A stretch of DNA of 64,000 nt from Bradyrhizobium lablabi (GTDB lineage Bacteria; Pseudomonadota; Alphaproteobacteria; Rhizobiales; Xanthobacteraceae): assembly GCF_900141755.1 (NCBI RefSeq), contig NZ_LT670844.1:2914001-2978000 (forward strand), given 5' to 3'. A program made the translations under genes and the position numbers. The notes beneath the pieces are model-generated. The model did no database searches. It worked only from the letters and a program-made list of their open reading frames with translations, and was not told the origin of the DNA. This document shows positions 16,744-25,091 of the stretch, piece after piece. The first letter of the stretch is position 1, and each line of letters begins with the position of its first letter.

Positions 16744-17940
16744 ATGTCCAAAACTTTCCGCACCCTCGATGATGTCGACGCGAAGGGCAAGCGCGTGCTG
16801 CTGCGCGTCGATCTCAACGTGCCCATGGAAAATGGCCGCGTCACCGACGCGACAAGGCTCGAACGGGTCGCGCCGACCATCACCGAGATATCCGCCAAGG
16901 GCGGCAAGGTGATCCTACTCGCGCATTTCGGCCGGCCCAAGGGACGCGATCCCAAGGAATCGCTCAAGCCCGTTGCCACGGCGTTAGCGGAAGTGATCAA
17001 GAAGGAGGTCGCCTTCGCGGACGATTGCATCGGCGAGGCGGCGCAAAAAGCCGTCGCTGCGATGAAGGACGGCGACATCCTTTGCCTGGAAAACACGCGT
17101 TTTCATAAGGAAGAAGAAAAGAACGATCCGGCCTTCGTGGCTGAACTGGCAAAACTCGGCGACATCTGGGTCAATGACGCGTTCTCGGCGGCGCACCGGG
17201 CGCATGCCACGACCGAGGGCCTCGGCCATGTGCTGCCGGCCTATGCCGGCCGCACCATGCAGGCCGAGCTCGAGGCGCTCGGCAAGGCATTGGAGCACCC
17301 GACCAAGCCGGTGATTGCGATCATCGGCGGCGCCAAGGTTTCCACCAAGATCGATCTGTTGGAAAACCTCGTCAAGAAAGTCGACGCCATGGTGATCGGC
17401 GGCGGCATGGCCAACACCTTCCTGCACGCGCAGGGCATAGGCATCGGCAAGTCGCTGGCGGAGAAGGATCTGGCGGCGACTGCGCTGCGGATCATGGAAA
17501 AGGCGTATGAAGCCAATTGCGCGATCATCCTGCCCGTCGACGCCATTGTCGCATTTCACTTCGCCGCTAACGCGCCGTCGCATGCCTACGGCCTCGACGC
17601 GATCCCGCCCGAGGGCATGATCCTCGACGTCGGCCCGCAGTCGATCGAGCGGATCATTGCCGCGATCGACGACGCCGCGACCTTGGTCTGGAACGGCCCG
17701 CTCGGCGCCTTCGAGCTGCCGCCGTTCGACCGCGGCACGGTGGCGGCGGCCCGCCACGCCGCCGCGCGGACCAAGGCAAAGAAGCTGATTTCGGTCGCCG
17801 GCGGCGGCGACACGGTGGCGGCGCTCAACCAGGCCGGCGTCGCCCAGGATTTCACCTATGTTTCGACCGCGGGCGGCGCGTTTCTTGAATGGATGGAAGG
17901 CAAACCCCTGCCCGGGGTCGAGGTGCTAAGGGCACAGTGA
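16744..17940 (+). CDS. pgk: phosphoglycerate kinase
   Basis: 398 residues from [20 protein letters not shown] (ATG 16744). Substrate residues are in [15 protein letters not shown] and [21 protein letters not shown] and the hinge and nucleotide-binding region [15 protein letters not shown], then [14 protein letters not shown], are all present. The usual bacterial length is about 395. It makes ATP and 3-phosphoglycerate from the gap product, or the reverse in the Calvin cycle. The intervening repeat may contain the ribosome-binding region, since no strong SD is seen. A mazEF module follows within 70 bp. Confidence 0.97.
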   Translation: MSKTFRTLDDVDAKGKRVLLRVDLNVPMENGRVTDATRLERVAPTITEISAKGGKVILLAHFGRPKGRDPKESLKPVATALAEVIKKEVAFADDCIGEAAQKAVAAMKDGDILCLENTRFHKEEEKNDPAFVAELAKLGDIWVNDAFSAAHRAHATTEGLGHVLPAYAGRTMQAELEALGKALEHPTKPVIAIIGGAKVSTKIDLLENLVKKVDAMVIGGGMANTFLHAQGIGIGKSLAEKDLAATALRIMEKAYEANCAIILPVDAIVAFHFAANAPSHAYGLDAIPPEGMILDVGPQSIERIIAAIDDAATLVWNGPLGAFELPPFDRGTVAAARHAAARTKAKKLISVAGGGDTVAALNQAGVAQDFTYVSTAGGAFLEWMEGKPLPGVEVLRAQ

Positions 17941-17946
17941 CGCAAC

Positions 17947-17985
17947 TTGAACCAGTATCCGCCACGATTTATGTTACATGTAACA
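17947..17985 (+). promoter_or_regulatory. mazEF promoter and palindromic operator
   Basis: TTGAAC (17947-17952), a 17-nt spacer and TATGTT (17970-17975) fit a sigma-70 promoter starting within 10 bp of the pgk stop. A perfect 14-bp palindrome TGTTACATGTAACA (17972-17985) covers the -10 box and likely start point. It is a natural operator for the MazE/MazEF complex. Confidence 0.7.
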
Positions 17986-18008
17986 CTTCGGTTCGAAGGG
18001 AACGTGTC

Positions 18009-18209
18009 ATGGCCGATAACGCAAAGCGGGTCCAAAAGCACCGAGACAAGATGAAGGCGGCCGGACTCAAGCCGGTGACGATCTGGGTTCCGGATGTAAA
18101 TGCGCCGGGATATGCCGAGCAGCTCGCGCGCGAAATCGAAATCATTAACAATAGCCCAGACGAGAAGCTTCTGCTCGAACAGCTGTCCAACATCGAGATC
18201 GAAGGCTGA
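18009..18209 (+). CDS. MazE-like antitoxin (DUF3018 family)
   Basis: 66 residues from the ATG at 18009 (AAGGGA upstream). The sequence VQKHRDKMKAAGLKPVTIWV then PDVNAPGYAEQLARE is diagnostic of the DUF3018 MazE-type antitoxins: a short DNA-binding N-terminus and an acidic C-terminal tail that wraps the toxin. The toxin gene starts 2 bp after its stop. A longer in-frame reading from inside pgk has no support. Confidence 0.88.
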   Translation: MADNAKRVQKHRDKMKAAGLKPVTIWVPDVNAPGYAEQLAREIEIINNSPDEKLLLEQLSNIEIEG

Positions 18210-18211
18210 AA

Positions 18212-18535
18212 ATGAACCGAGGGGATATCGTGGCGGTCGCTTTGCCCGGCGCATATGGCAAGCCCCGTCCCGCGGTTATCGTGCAAGCTGACCGGTTCAA
18301 TCATCTTGGTTCAATAACGTTTCTGCCTTTCACCTCCGACGTTCTCCCCGCCGAAATTTTCCGCATCTTGATCAACCCAAGTTCCGAGAATGGGCTGCAG
18401 TCGCCATCTCAGGTGATGGCCGACAAGTGCAGCACGTTGCCACTGACCAAAGTGGGTAACGTGTTCGGACGTCTTGGCGCTGCCGATCTCGGAAGGGTCG
18501 AGCGAGCGCTTGCAGCCTTCTTGGGTTTTGTCTGA
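18212..18535 (+). CDS. PemK/MazF-type mRNA interferase toxin
   Basis: 107 residues. The N-terminus MNRGDIVAVALPGAYGKPRP then AVIVQAD, and the core LQSPSQVMADKCSTLPLTKV, are the conserved MazF/PemK blocks (RP.VIVQ and the S-x-x-M.DK motif). The fold cleaves specific mRNA sites. It is tightly linked to the antitoxin and sits between pgk and fba on the same strand, so the module can be read by its own promoter and by read-through from gap-pgk. Confidence 0.9.
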   Translation: MNRGDIVAVALPGAYGKPRPAVIVQADRFNHLGSITFLPFTSDVLPAEIFRILINPSSENGLQSPSQVMADKCSTLPLTKVGNVFGRLGAADLGRVERALAAFLGFV

Positions 18536-18603
18536 GAACCGGATACTTTGGAATTTGAAACAGTGACAGCCTGCTGTCACCCCAAACGCGGAGAACAAAA
18601 GAG

Positions 18604-19671
18604 ATGGCTCGCATCACGTTGCGTCAATTACTCGACCACGCGGCGGAACACGAATACGGCGTGCCGGCCTTTAATATCAACAACATGGAGCAGGCGCTCG
18701 CGATCATGGACGCCGCCTCCACGGTCGACGCGCCGGTCATCATCCAGGCCTCGCGCGGCGCGCGGTCCTACGCCAACGACATCATGCTCAAGCACATGAT
18801 GGACGCGGTCACCGAGATCTATCCGCAGATCCCGGTCTGCGTGCATCTCGACCACGGCAACGAGCCCGCCACCTGCATGACCGCGATCCAGGCCGGTTTT
18901 ACCTCGGTCATGATGGACGGCTCGCTGAAGGCCGACGGCAAGACCGCGGCCGACTGGGACTATAATGTCGGCGTCACCAGGACGGTCACCGACATGGCCC
19001 ATCTCGGCGGCATCTCGGTCGAGGGCGAACTGGGCGTGCTGGGCTCGCTCGAGACCGGCATGGGCGACAAGGAAGACGGCCACGGCGCCGAGGGAAAACT
19101 CTCCCACGACCAGTTGCTCACCAATCCGGATGAGGCGGTCAAATTCGTCAAGGAGACAAAAGTCGACGCGCTGGCGATCGCGATGGGCACCTCGCACGGC
19201 GCCTACAAGTTCACCCGCAAGCCGGACGGCGACATCCTCGCCATGAACGTGATCGAGGAAATCCACCGCAAATTGCCGAACATGCATCTGGTGATGCACG
19301 GTTCGTCCTCGGTGCCGCAGGATCTGCAGGAGATCATCAACGCCAACGGCGGCAAGATGAAGCCGACCTGGGGCGTGCCGGTGTCCGAAATCCAGCGCGG
19401 CATCAAGAACGGCGTGCGCAAGATCAACATCGACACGGATAACCGCATGGCGATGACCGGCCAGATCCGAAAGGTCCTGACCAGCAATCCGGAAGAGTTC
19501 GATCCGCGCAAATATCTCAAGCCGGCGATGGAGGCGATGAGCAAGCTCTGCAAGCAGCGGCTGGAGGAATTCAACACCGCCGGTCAGGCCAGCAAGATCA
19601 AGAAAGTCCTCACCACCGCCGAGATGGCCAAGCGCTACGTCAAGGGCGAGCTCGATCCCAAAGTCGCGTGA
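18604..19671 (+). CDS. fba: class II fructose-bisphosphate aldolase (Calvin-cycle type)
   Basis: 355 residues. Zinc and substrate motifs are [45 protein letters not shown] and [14 protein letters not shown]. The length and the insert [20 protein letters not shown] are typical of the CbbA/Calvin-type class IIA enzymes. It interconverts fructose-1,6-bisphosphate and triose phosphates, and also makes sedoheptulose bisphosphate in CO2 fixation. A Rho-independent terminator follows immediately, closing the tkt-gap-pgk-(mazEF)-fba block. Confidence 0.97.
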   Translation: MARITLRQLLDHAAEHEYGVPAFNINNMEQALAIMDAASTVDAPVIIQASRGARSYANDIMLKHMMDAVTEIYPQIPVCVHLDHGNEPATCMTAIQAGFTSVMMDGSLKADGKTAADWDYNVGVTRTVTDMAHLGGISVEGELGVLGSLETGMGDKEDGHGAEGKLSHDQLLTNPDEAVKFVKETKVDALAIAMGTSHGAYKFTRKPDGDILAMNVIEEIHRKLPNMHLVMHGSSSVPQDLQEIINANGGKMKPTWGVPVSEIQRGIKNGVRKINIDTDNRMAMTGQIRKVLTSNPEEFDPRKYLKPAMEAMSKLCKQRLEEFNTAGQASKIKKVLTTAEMAKRYVKGELDPKVA

Positions 19672-19680
19672 CGTCAGGGC

Positions 19681-19706
19681 GGCGGGCTTTAACCCGCCCC
19701 TTTTTT
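19681..19706 (+). terminator. Rho-independent terminator after fba
   Basis: GGCGGG and CCCGCC form a 6-bp GC stem with a CTTTAA loop, followed by CC and six T residues. It is placed 10 bp after the fba stop. Confidence 0.85.
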
Positions 19707-19737
19707 GGCCGTAGTCCGGGGGCATCAAGCCGACATC

Positions 19738-20418
19738 ATGGCCACCAAACCCGTTCCGCCGCGCCCGGTGCCGCGTCTCTATCTCGCGACACCGGAAGTG
19801 GACGATCCCGCATCTCTGGTAGCTAACCTCCCGGGTCTCTTGGCCGGAGCCGACGTCGCGGCGGTGCTGCTGCGGCTGAAGCCAACCGACCCGCGCGGCA
19901 TGATTTCGCGAATCAAAGCCTTGGCGCCCGCGGTCCAGGACCGAGGTGCTGCGCTTCTGCTCGACGGCCATCCCGAACTGGTCGCGCGGGCGGGCGCCGA
20001 TGGCGCCCACCTGACCGGGATAGAAGCCCTCAATGAGGCGCTGCCTTCGCTAAAGCCCGACCGCATCGCCGGGATCGGCGGGCTTGCGACGCGGCATGAT
20101 TCGATGACCGCGGGCGAGCTGGGTGCCGATTACGTGCTGTTCGGTGAGCCCGACGCGCGGGGTAAGCGGCCGTCGGTCGAGGCGATCGCCGAGCGCCTGC
20201 AATGGTGGGCCGAATTGTTCGAACCGCCCTGCGTCGGCTTTGCGGCTTCCCGCGAAGAGGCTTATGAGTTCGCGTTGGCGGGCGCGGATTTCGTCCTCGC
20301 CGGCGATTTCGTCTGGGCCGATCCCCGCGGCGCAGCAGTGGCGCTGACGGAGGTGGAGCAGGCCATCAGGCAGGCTTACGCCGAAACGTCCGGAAAAGCC
20401 AAAGCCGAACAGGGTTAG
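19738..20418 (+). CDS. thiamine-phosphate-synthase-like (ThiE/TenI superfamily) protein
   Basis: 226 residues from the ATG at 19738. TIM-barrel features of the ThiE/TenI family are visible: RLYLATPEV strand 1, LLLRLKPTD, ALLLDGHPELVARAGADGAH (the pyrophosphate-side loop), GIGGLATRHDSMTAGELGAD and DYVLFGEPD. Several canonical ThiE residues seem replaced, so it may be a TenI-like or regulatory paralogue rather than a true thiamine-phosphate synthase. The next gene (Sel1) starts 7 bp later, so they are probably co-transcribed. Confidence 0.7.
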   Translation: MATKPVPPRPVPRLYLATPEVDDPASLVANLPGLLAGADVAAVLLRLKPTDPRGMISRIKALAPAVQDRGAALLLDGHPELVARAGADGAHLTGIEALNEALPSLKPDRIAGIGGLATRHDSMTAGELGADYVLFGEPDARGKRPSVEAIAERLQWWAELFEPPCVGFAASREEAYEFALAGADFVLAGDFVWADPRGAAVALTEVEQAIRQAYAETSGKAKAEQG

Positions 20419-20425
20419 CGGGCGA

Positions 20426-21493
20426 ATGAAGCTCCTGCGTCCGATATCGATCGTGGCCTGCGCCCTGATGCTGACCGCAAGCGCGGCGGCGCAAGTCTCG
20501 CTATCGCCTCCCGGCGCAGCGACGCCGCCCGCGCAACCGCCCGCCAAGCCGAAGGCAAAAGCCCATATCATCGCCAAGAAGCCGGCGGCGACCCCAAAGC
20601 CCGCGGCAACGCCGGCGCCGACCGCGACCGTCACGCCGACGCCCGAGCCCGACGACCCCAATGTCGACCTGGTGTACGGCGCCTATCAGCGCGGCATGTA
20701 CAAGACCGCGTTCGATCTTGCGATCAAGCGCGCGCAGGACAAGGGCGATCCCAAGGCGATGACGATGCTGGGCGAACTCTACGGCAATGCGATGGGGGTC
20801 AAGCGCGACTATGCCAAGGCCGCCGAATGGTACAAGCGCGCCGCCGATGCCGGCGACCGCGAGGCCATGTTCGCGCTCGCCATGATGCGCCTCGCCGGCC
20901 GCGGCGGCCCCACCAACCGCGAGGAAGTCGTCAAACTGCTGGCGTCCTCGGCGAAGCTCGGCGAGCCAAAGGCGGCGTATAATCTGGCGCTGCTCTATCT
21001 CGACGGACAGACGCTGCCGCAGGACCTCAAACGCGCGGCGGAGTTGCTTCGGCTTGCCGCCGACGCCGGCAATGCGGAAGCGCAATACGCGCTCGCGACT
21101 TTCTACAAGGAAGGCACCGGGGTCGAGAAGAACATGGAAAAGGCGGTGCGGCTGTTGCAGGCGGCTTCGCTCGCCGACAACGTGGACGCCGAAGTCGAAT
21201 ATGCCATCGCGCTCTTTAACGGTACCGGCACGCCGCAGAACCAGGCCGCCGCGGTGGCGCTCTTGCGCAAGGCCGCCAAGCAAAACAGCCCGATCGCCCA
21301 AAACCGCCTGGCGCGCGTGCTGGTGGGCGGACAGGGCGCGCCGATGGACAAGATCGAGGGCCTTAAATGGCACATTGTCGCGAAAACCGCCGGCAAGGGC
21401 GACCCCCTGCTGGACGAGGCGCTCGCCGAATTAAGCCCCGAGGACCGCGCCAAGGCGGAAGCCGCCGCCCGCAAATGGCTCGGCACCAAATGA
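20426..21493 (+). CDS. secreted Sel1-repeat (SLR) protein
   Basis: 355 residues. Residues 1-22 are a signal peptide ending in SAAAQ. Residues about 25-75 are Pro/Ala/Lys-rich linker. From about residue 80 there are five to six Sel1-like repeats of 36 residues (KAMTMLGELYGNAMGVKRDY, EAQYALATFYKEGTGVEKNM, PIAQNRLARVLVGGQGAPMD). SLR proteins are periplasmic scaffolds for protein contacts, in rhizobia sometimes linked to polysaccharide or signalling; no partner is evident here. Confidence 0.88.
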   Translation: MKLLRPISIVACALMLTASAAAQVSLSPPGAATPPAQPPAKPKAKAHIIAKKPAATPKPAATPAPTATVTPTPEPDDPNVDLVYGAYQRGMYKTAFDLAIKRAQDKGDPKAMTMLGELYGNAMGVKRDYAKAAEWYKRAADAGDREAMFALAMMRLAGRGGPTNREEVVKLLASSAKLGEPKAAYNLALLYLDGQTLPQDLKRAAELLRLAADAGNAEAQYALATFYKEGTGVEKNMEKAVRLLQAASLADNVDAEVEYAIALFNGTGTPQNQAAAVALLRKAAKQNSPIAQNRLARVLVGGQGAPMDKIEGLKWHIVAKTAGKGDPLLDEALAELSPEDRAKAEAAARKWLGTK

Positions 21494-21592
21494 TCCGCCT
21501 TGACGCCATCGCAACCGCAGGGCAACCCACAGCCACCAATCCGCCCATCCCTGTCCTGACCTGACGCTTCGGGTCGCTTTGAAGCCGAAATC

Positions 21593-22387
21593 ATGCTGCA
21601 TTCAGCCCTCATCAACGTCATGGTCAAAGCCGCGCGCCACGCCGGCCGCAGTCTCAAGCGCGATCTCGGCGAGATCGAGAACCTCCAGGTGTCGCTGAAG
21701 GGGCCGGCCAATTTTGTCTCTCTCGCCGACAAGCGCGCCGAGGAGATGCTGCACGACGACCTGACCAAGGCGCGGCCGGGCTACGGTTTTATCGGCGAGG
21801 AGGGCGGGTCGCGTATTGGCGACGACAAAGCCCACACCTGGATCGTCGATCCGCTCGACGGCACCACCAATTTCCTGCATGGCATCCCGCACTTTGCGAT
21901 CTCGATCGGCCTGCAGCGCGAGGGCACGCTGATTGCCGGCGTCATCTACAATCCCGCCAATGACGAGCTCTATACCGCCGAGCGCGGCAAGGGCGCCTTC
22001 CTCAACGATCAGCGCTTGCGCGTCGCCGGCCGCCGCAAGCTTTCCGACACAGTGATCGCCTGCGGGCTGCCGCATATCGGCCGCGGCGATTTCGAATTGT
22101 CGCGCGCAGAGCTTGCCGAAATCCAGCCGCGCGTGGCGGGCCTGCGCCGGTTCGGCGCGGCCTCGCTCGACATGGCCTTCGTCGCCGCCGGCCGCCTCGA
22201 CGGCTATTGGGAACGCAATCTGCAAGCGTGGGACATGGCGGCGGGGCAAATCATCCTGCGCGAATCCGGCGGCATCGTCTCAGGCATCGAAGGCGACGAC
22301 GACCCGCTGAAAACCGGCAACGTGATCTGCGGCAATGAATTCATTCATGCCGAGCTGGTGAAGATTTTGAAGCCGCTGGGGAAGTGA
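21593..22387 (+). CDS. suhB: inositol monophosphatase family protein (SuhB-like)
   Basis: 264 residues. Metal-site motifs in order: FIGEEGG, WIVDPLDGTTNFLHGIPHFA (the Li-sensitive phosphatase signature DPLDGTTN) and AWDMAAGQIILRESGG (WDxAAG). The enzyme dephosphorylates inositol-1-phosphate or related sugar phosphates; SuhB also binds RNA polymerase in enterics. It is the last gene of the same-strand series from tkt onward, after a 100-bp gap. Confidence 0.93.
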   Translation: MLHSALINVMVKAARHAGRSLKRDLGEIENLQVSLKGPANFVSLADKRAEEMLHDDLTKARPGYGFIGEEGGSRIGDDKAHTWIVDPLDGTTNFLHGIPHFAISIGLQREGTLIAGVIYNPANDELYTAERGKGAFLNDQRLRVAGRRKLSDTVIACGLPHIGRGDFELSRAELAEIQPRVAGLRRFGAASLDMAFVAAGRLDGYWERNLQAWDMAAGQIILRESGGIVSGIEGDDDPLKTGNVICGNEFIHAELVKILKPLGK

Positions 22388-22395
22388 CGGCGCCT

Positions 22396-22499
22396 TGCCG
22401 TCATCATCCGCGAAAGCGGATGATCCAGTACGCCGTGGCGCCGGTGTTGAACTCAGGCGTCACGGCGTACTGGATGCCGCCTTCGCGGGCATGACGGCG
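22396..22499. repeat. composite palindromic intergenic repeat
   Basis: Begins GCCGTCATCATCCGCGAAAG and ends CGCGGGCATGACGGC. The central halves are inverted (CCAGTACGCCGTGGCG / CACGGCGTACTGG). It lies between the convergent suhB and cfa genes and may serve as bidirectional terminator. Confidence 0.75.
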
Positions 22500-22500
22500 G

Positions 22501-23529
22501 TTACGACACCTTCCGCATCCGATAATGACTGACCCCCCATTCGCTGCCATCGGCGTAGCCGAACAGCCCTGATGTGGCGAGGAAGAACCAGCGCCAGCGG
22601 CGCATCCACAAGCCGGTGTCGTTGCCGTAGACGCAGCGAAGAATCCCTTCGATCTCCTCGCGCCGAGAATCAAGATTGCCGAGCCAGTCGAGCGCGGTGC
22701 GCTGATAATGCGTTCCGCTCCAGCGCCATTCCTTTTCGACATCGAACAAGTCAGAGTATTGCCGGATCAAATGATGGCTCGGCATGACGCCGCCGGTGAA
22801 GAAATGCTGCGCGATCCAGTCTTCGCGGTCAGCGCGATCAAACAGATAGGTGCCCGAGCGATGGGTGAAGATGTGCAGGAGGAAACAGCCGTCGGGGGCG
22901 AGCCATGATCTGACCCGCCTCAGCAATTCGCGCCAGTTCATCATGTGCTCGAACATCTCGACCGACACGATGCGGTCGAACTGGCGCTCGGGGTCGAACA
23001 CGTTCATGTCTGACGTGATGACCCGGAGATTTTTCAGCCCGCGCGAATTGGCCTCGCGCTCGATATAGTCGCGCTGGGGGCGCGAATTCGATACCGCGAT
23101 GATTTGCGAATTCGGGAATTGCCGCGCCATCCACAGCGACAGCGAGCCCCAGCCGCAGCCGAGTTCGAGGACCGATTGCCCGTCGGCGAGATCGGCATGC
23201 GCAACCGTCTGACGCAGCGCCTCTTCCTCGGCCTCCTGCAAGGTGGATTTTGCTTCCCGGTAGAAGCACGATGAGTATTTGCGGTTCGGGCCGAGCACGC
23301 AGGCAAAGAATTCCGCCGGCACTTCGTCATGCCCGACATTGGCCTCGTCGGTGAATTCGGCGATCGCGCGCGCCGCCATGGCGTCGGCAAAGGCCGCGTC
23401 GCTTGCCGCGCTGCCGGAGGCGAACTGCGTCGCGGTGCGCGAGCATAGCCGCTGGATCGCGGCGCGGATGATGAGGTCGGGCAGCGGCACCCGCTCGGCG
23501 GTGCCGATGATCTTTGACGCGAAGCTCAT
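22501..23529 (-). CDS. cfa: cyclopropane-fatty-acyl-phospholipid synthase
   Basis: 342 residues from the ATG at 23529 (GGGAGC upstream); the frame runs further upstream, but that part is out-of-frame sequence of another gene. SAM-binding motif VLELGCGWGSLSLWMA, then DMNVFDPERQFDRIVSVEMFEHM, FLLHIFTHRS and the C-terminal HYQRTALDWLGNLD are typical of the CfaA-like methyltransferases. They methylate unsaturated acyl chains in the membrane. At 342 residues it is the shorter rhizobial type. Its ATG overlaps the stop of a truncated DUF1295 gene. Confidence 0.92.
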   Translation of the reverse strand: MSFASKIIGTAERVPLPDLIIRAAIQRLCSRTATQFASGSAASDAAFADAMAARAIAEFTDEANVGHDEVPAEFFACVLGPNRKYSSCFYREAKSTLQEAEEEALRQTVAHADLADGQSVLELGCGWGSLSLWMARQFPNSQIIAVSNSRPQRDYIEREANSRGLKNLRVITSDMNVFDPERQFDRIVSVEMFEHMMNWRELLRRVRSWLAPDGCFLLHIFTHRSGTYLFDRADREDWIAQHFFTGGVMPSHHLIRQYSDLFDVEKEWRWSGTHYQRTALDWLGNLDSRREEIEGILRCVYGNDTGLWMRRWRWFFLATSGLFGYADGSEWGVSHYRMRKVS

Positions 23530-23738
23530 GGAACAGCTCCCTTTTGCGGCGAGTTCGGCGCGGCGCCGGCGATCGGCCACAGCGCGCTCCCGGCTCCGGT
23601 CAGCCCGACCGCAAACGTCCAGATGGTATCGACCCCGCCGGAATTGCCGGTGCGCTGCTGCACCGGCCAGGCGATCGCCATCAGGATCGAGAGCGACAAT
23701 GCAATCCCGGCCAGCGCCCAAAGATGCGAAAGGTTCAT
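23526..23738 (-). pseudogene. N-terminal fragment of a DUF1295 membrane protein
   Basis: 70 residues with a transmembrane segment (LWALAGIALSLSILMAIAWP) and the block GGVDTIWTFAVGLTGAGSAL, recognisable as the start of DUF1295 (steroid-reductase-like) proteins, which are normally about 260-290 residues. The match ends at AGAAPNSPQKGA and a stop that overlaps the cfa start (ATGA). The remaining three quarters are missing. I infer an internal deletion that fused its 5' end to cfa; a functional small membrane protein is possible. Confidence 0.6.
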
Positions 23739-23908
23739 GCAAAAAGCCCGTTAACCGCCTTGGAGGCGCGAAGCATTTGTGAAATACGCTTTGCTTCAAG
23801 CCCGGTTTCACGCCGAAGTTCCCTGTTCCCGCCGCAAACGGACGGCAACCGGCTTTTTTCTCGGGCACGCTGTGCCATATTGGTGCCCGAAATCGGCTCC
23901 CCCAACGG

Positions 23909-24919
23909 ATGACATCGGTAATGCCCGCAGGCCCCTCCTCCCGCTCCGCGATGGAAATCGAACTCACCAAGCTGTCCTCGCCGCGGATTTTCCTGGTCCG
24001 GATGCTGGTGTTTCTGGTGCTGTGCGCGCTCGTGATGGTCGTGCTCTACAAGCAGATCATCACCGCGTTCTTCGCCAATCCCGGCCTCAATGCCTTCATA
24101 GGCCTCGTGCTCGCGGTCGGCATCATCCTGTCGTTCCGTCAGGTGATCCGGCTCTATCCGGAGGTCGCCTGGGTCAACAATTTCCGCATCGCCGATCCCG
24201 GCCTTGCGATCGCACGCCACCCGACCCTTTTGGCGCCGATGGCGGCGATCCTCGGCGGCGAGCGATCCGGGCGCATGACGATCACGCAGCAGACCATGCG
24301 GCACCTCTTGGATTCGATCGCCACCCGGCTCGATGAGGCGCGCGACATTTCCCGCTACATGACGGGCCTATTGGTGTTCCTCGGGCTGCTCGGCACGTTC
24401 TGGGGCCTGATCGAAACCGTCGGTTCCGTCGGCAAGGTGATCGACGGCCTAAAGGTCGGCGGCGACGCCGGCGCGCTGTTCGACACGCTGAAAGAAGGTC
24501 TCGCCGCGCCGCTCGGCGGCATGGGCATTTCGTTTTCGTCCTCGCTGTTCGGCCTCGCCGGATCGCTGATCCTCGGCTTCCTCGACCTGCAATCGAGCCA
24601 GGCGCAGAACCGCTTCTACACCGACCTCGAAGACTGGCTCGCGACCACGGTAAGGGAATATTCCAAGGAGACCGGAACCGGCGGCAGCGGCGAACTTCAG
24701 GCCGCGGTCGACCGGCTGCGGCTGACCTTGGAAGAAGGCGGCGCCAGTCGCGGCACGACCGCGGCGATGGCCAATCTCGCCGAAGCGATTCAGGGCCTGG
24801 TCGCGCATATGCGCACCGAGCAGCAGATGATCCGCGAATGGGCCGACGGCCAGGGCGAGCAGAACCGCGAGATCAAGAAATTGCTCGAGCGCCTCGCGCG
24901 CCAGCCTGAGAAGAGTTAG
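23909..24919 (+). CDS. MotA/TolQ/ExbB-type proton channel protein
   Basis: 336 residues; ATGs at 23909, 23924 and 23951 are possible starts. Transmembrane segments are seen at about residues 30-50, 60-78, 150-175 and 190-215. The family core is LLVFLGLLGTFWGLIETVGS and GMGISFSSSLFGLAGSLILG. After the channel comes a cytoplasmic tail of about 100 residues that is helix-forming (ELQAAVDRLRLTLEEGG, EQQMIREWADGQGEQNREIK). It pairs with the OmpA-domain gene 172 bp downstream, in the arrangement of a non-flagellar stator-like unit. Confidence 0.9.
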   Translation: MTSVMPAGPSSRSAMEIELTKLSSPRIFLVRMLVFLVLCALVMVVLYKQIITAFFANPGLNAFIGLVLAVGIILSFRQVIRLYPEVAWVNNFRIADPGLAIARHPTLLAPMAAILGGERSGRMTITQQTMRHLLDSIATRLDEARDISRYMTGLLVFLGLLGTFWGLIETVGSVGKVIDGLKVGGDAGALFDTLKEGLAAPLGGMGISFSSSLFGLAGSLILGFLDLQSSQAQNRFYTDLEDWLATTVREYSKETGTGGSGELQAAVDRLRLTLEEGGASRGTTAAMANLAEAIQGLVAHMRTEQQMIREWADGQGEQNREIKKLLERLARQPEKS

Positions 24920-24954
24920 GGATCGTGCCCCGGACGCAGCACGTTTCCCCGGCC

Positions 24955-25050
24955 ACATGGTTCGAGACGCGCGGCGTTGCCGCGCTCCTCACCATGAGGG
25001 TCTAAGACCTCATCCTGAGGAGCCGCGTCTTCGCGGCGTCTCGAAGGATG
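24955..25050. repeat. intergenic repeat, TTCGAGACGC family, copy 2
   Basis: It has the same architecture as 16631-16728: CATGGTTCGAGACGCG, CTCACCATGAGGGT, CTCATCCTGAGGAGC and GCGTCTCGAAGGATG. Here it separates two genes of a functional pair. Confidence 0.8.
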
Positions 25051-25091
25051 AAGCCACTGAACTGGAAGAATGCGTTAACGGAGAATTTGAA

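Noticed and set aside
18628..20010. 460-residue frame antisense to fba
   Set aside because: Composition is His/Arg/Asp/Gly-rich and no domain is recognisable; fba is certain on the other strand.
23530..23970. N-terminal extension of the cyclopropane synthase
   Set aside because: The extension is a shadow of the DUF1295 fragment and of intergenic DNA; the ATG at 23529 has an SD and fits family length.
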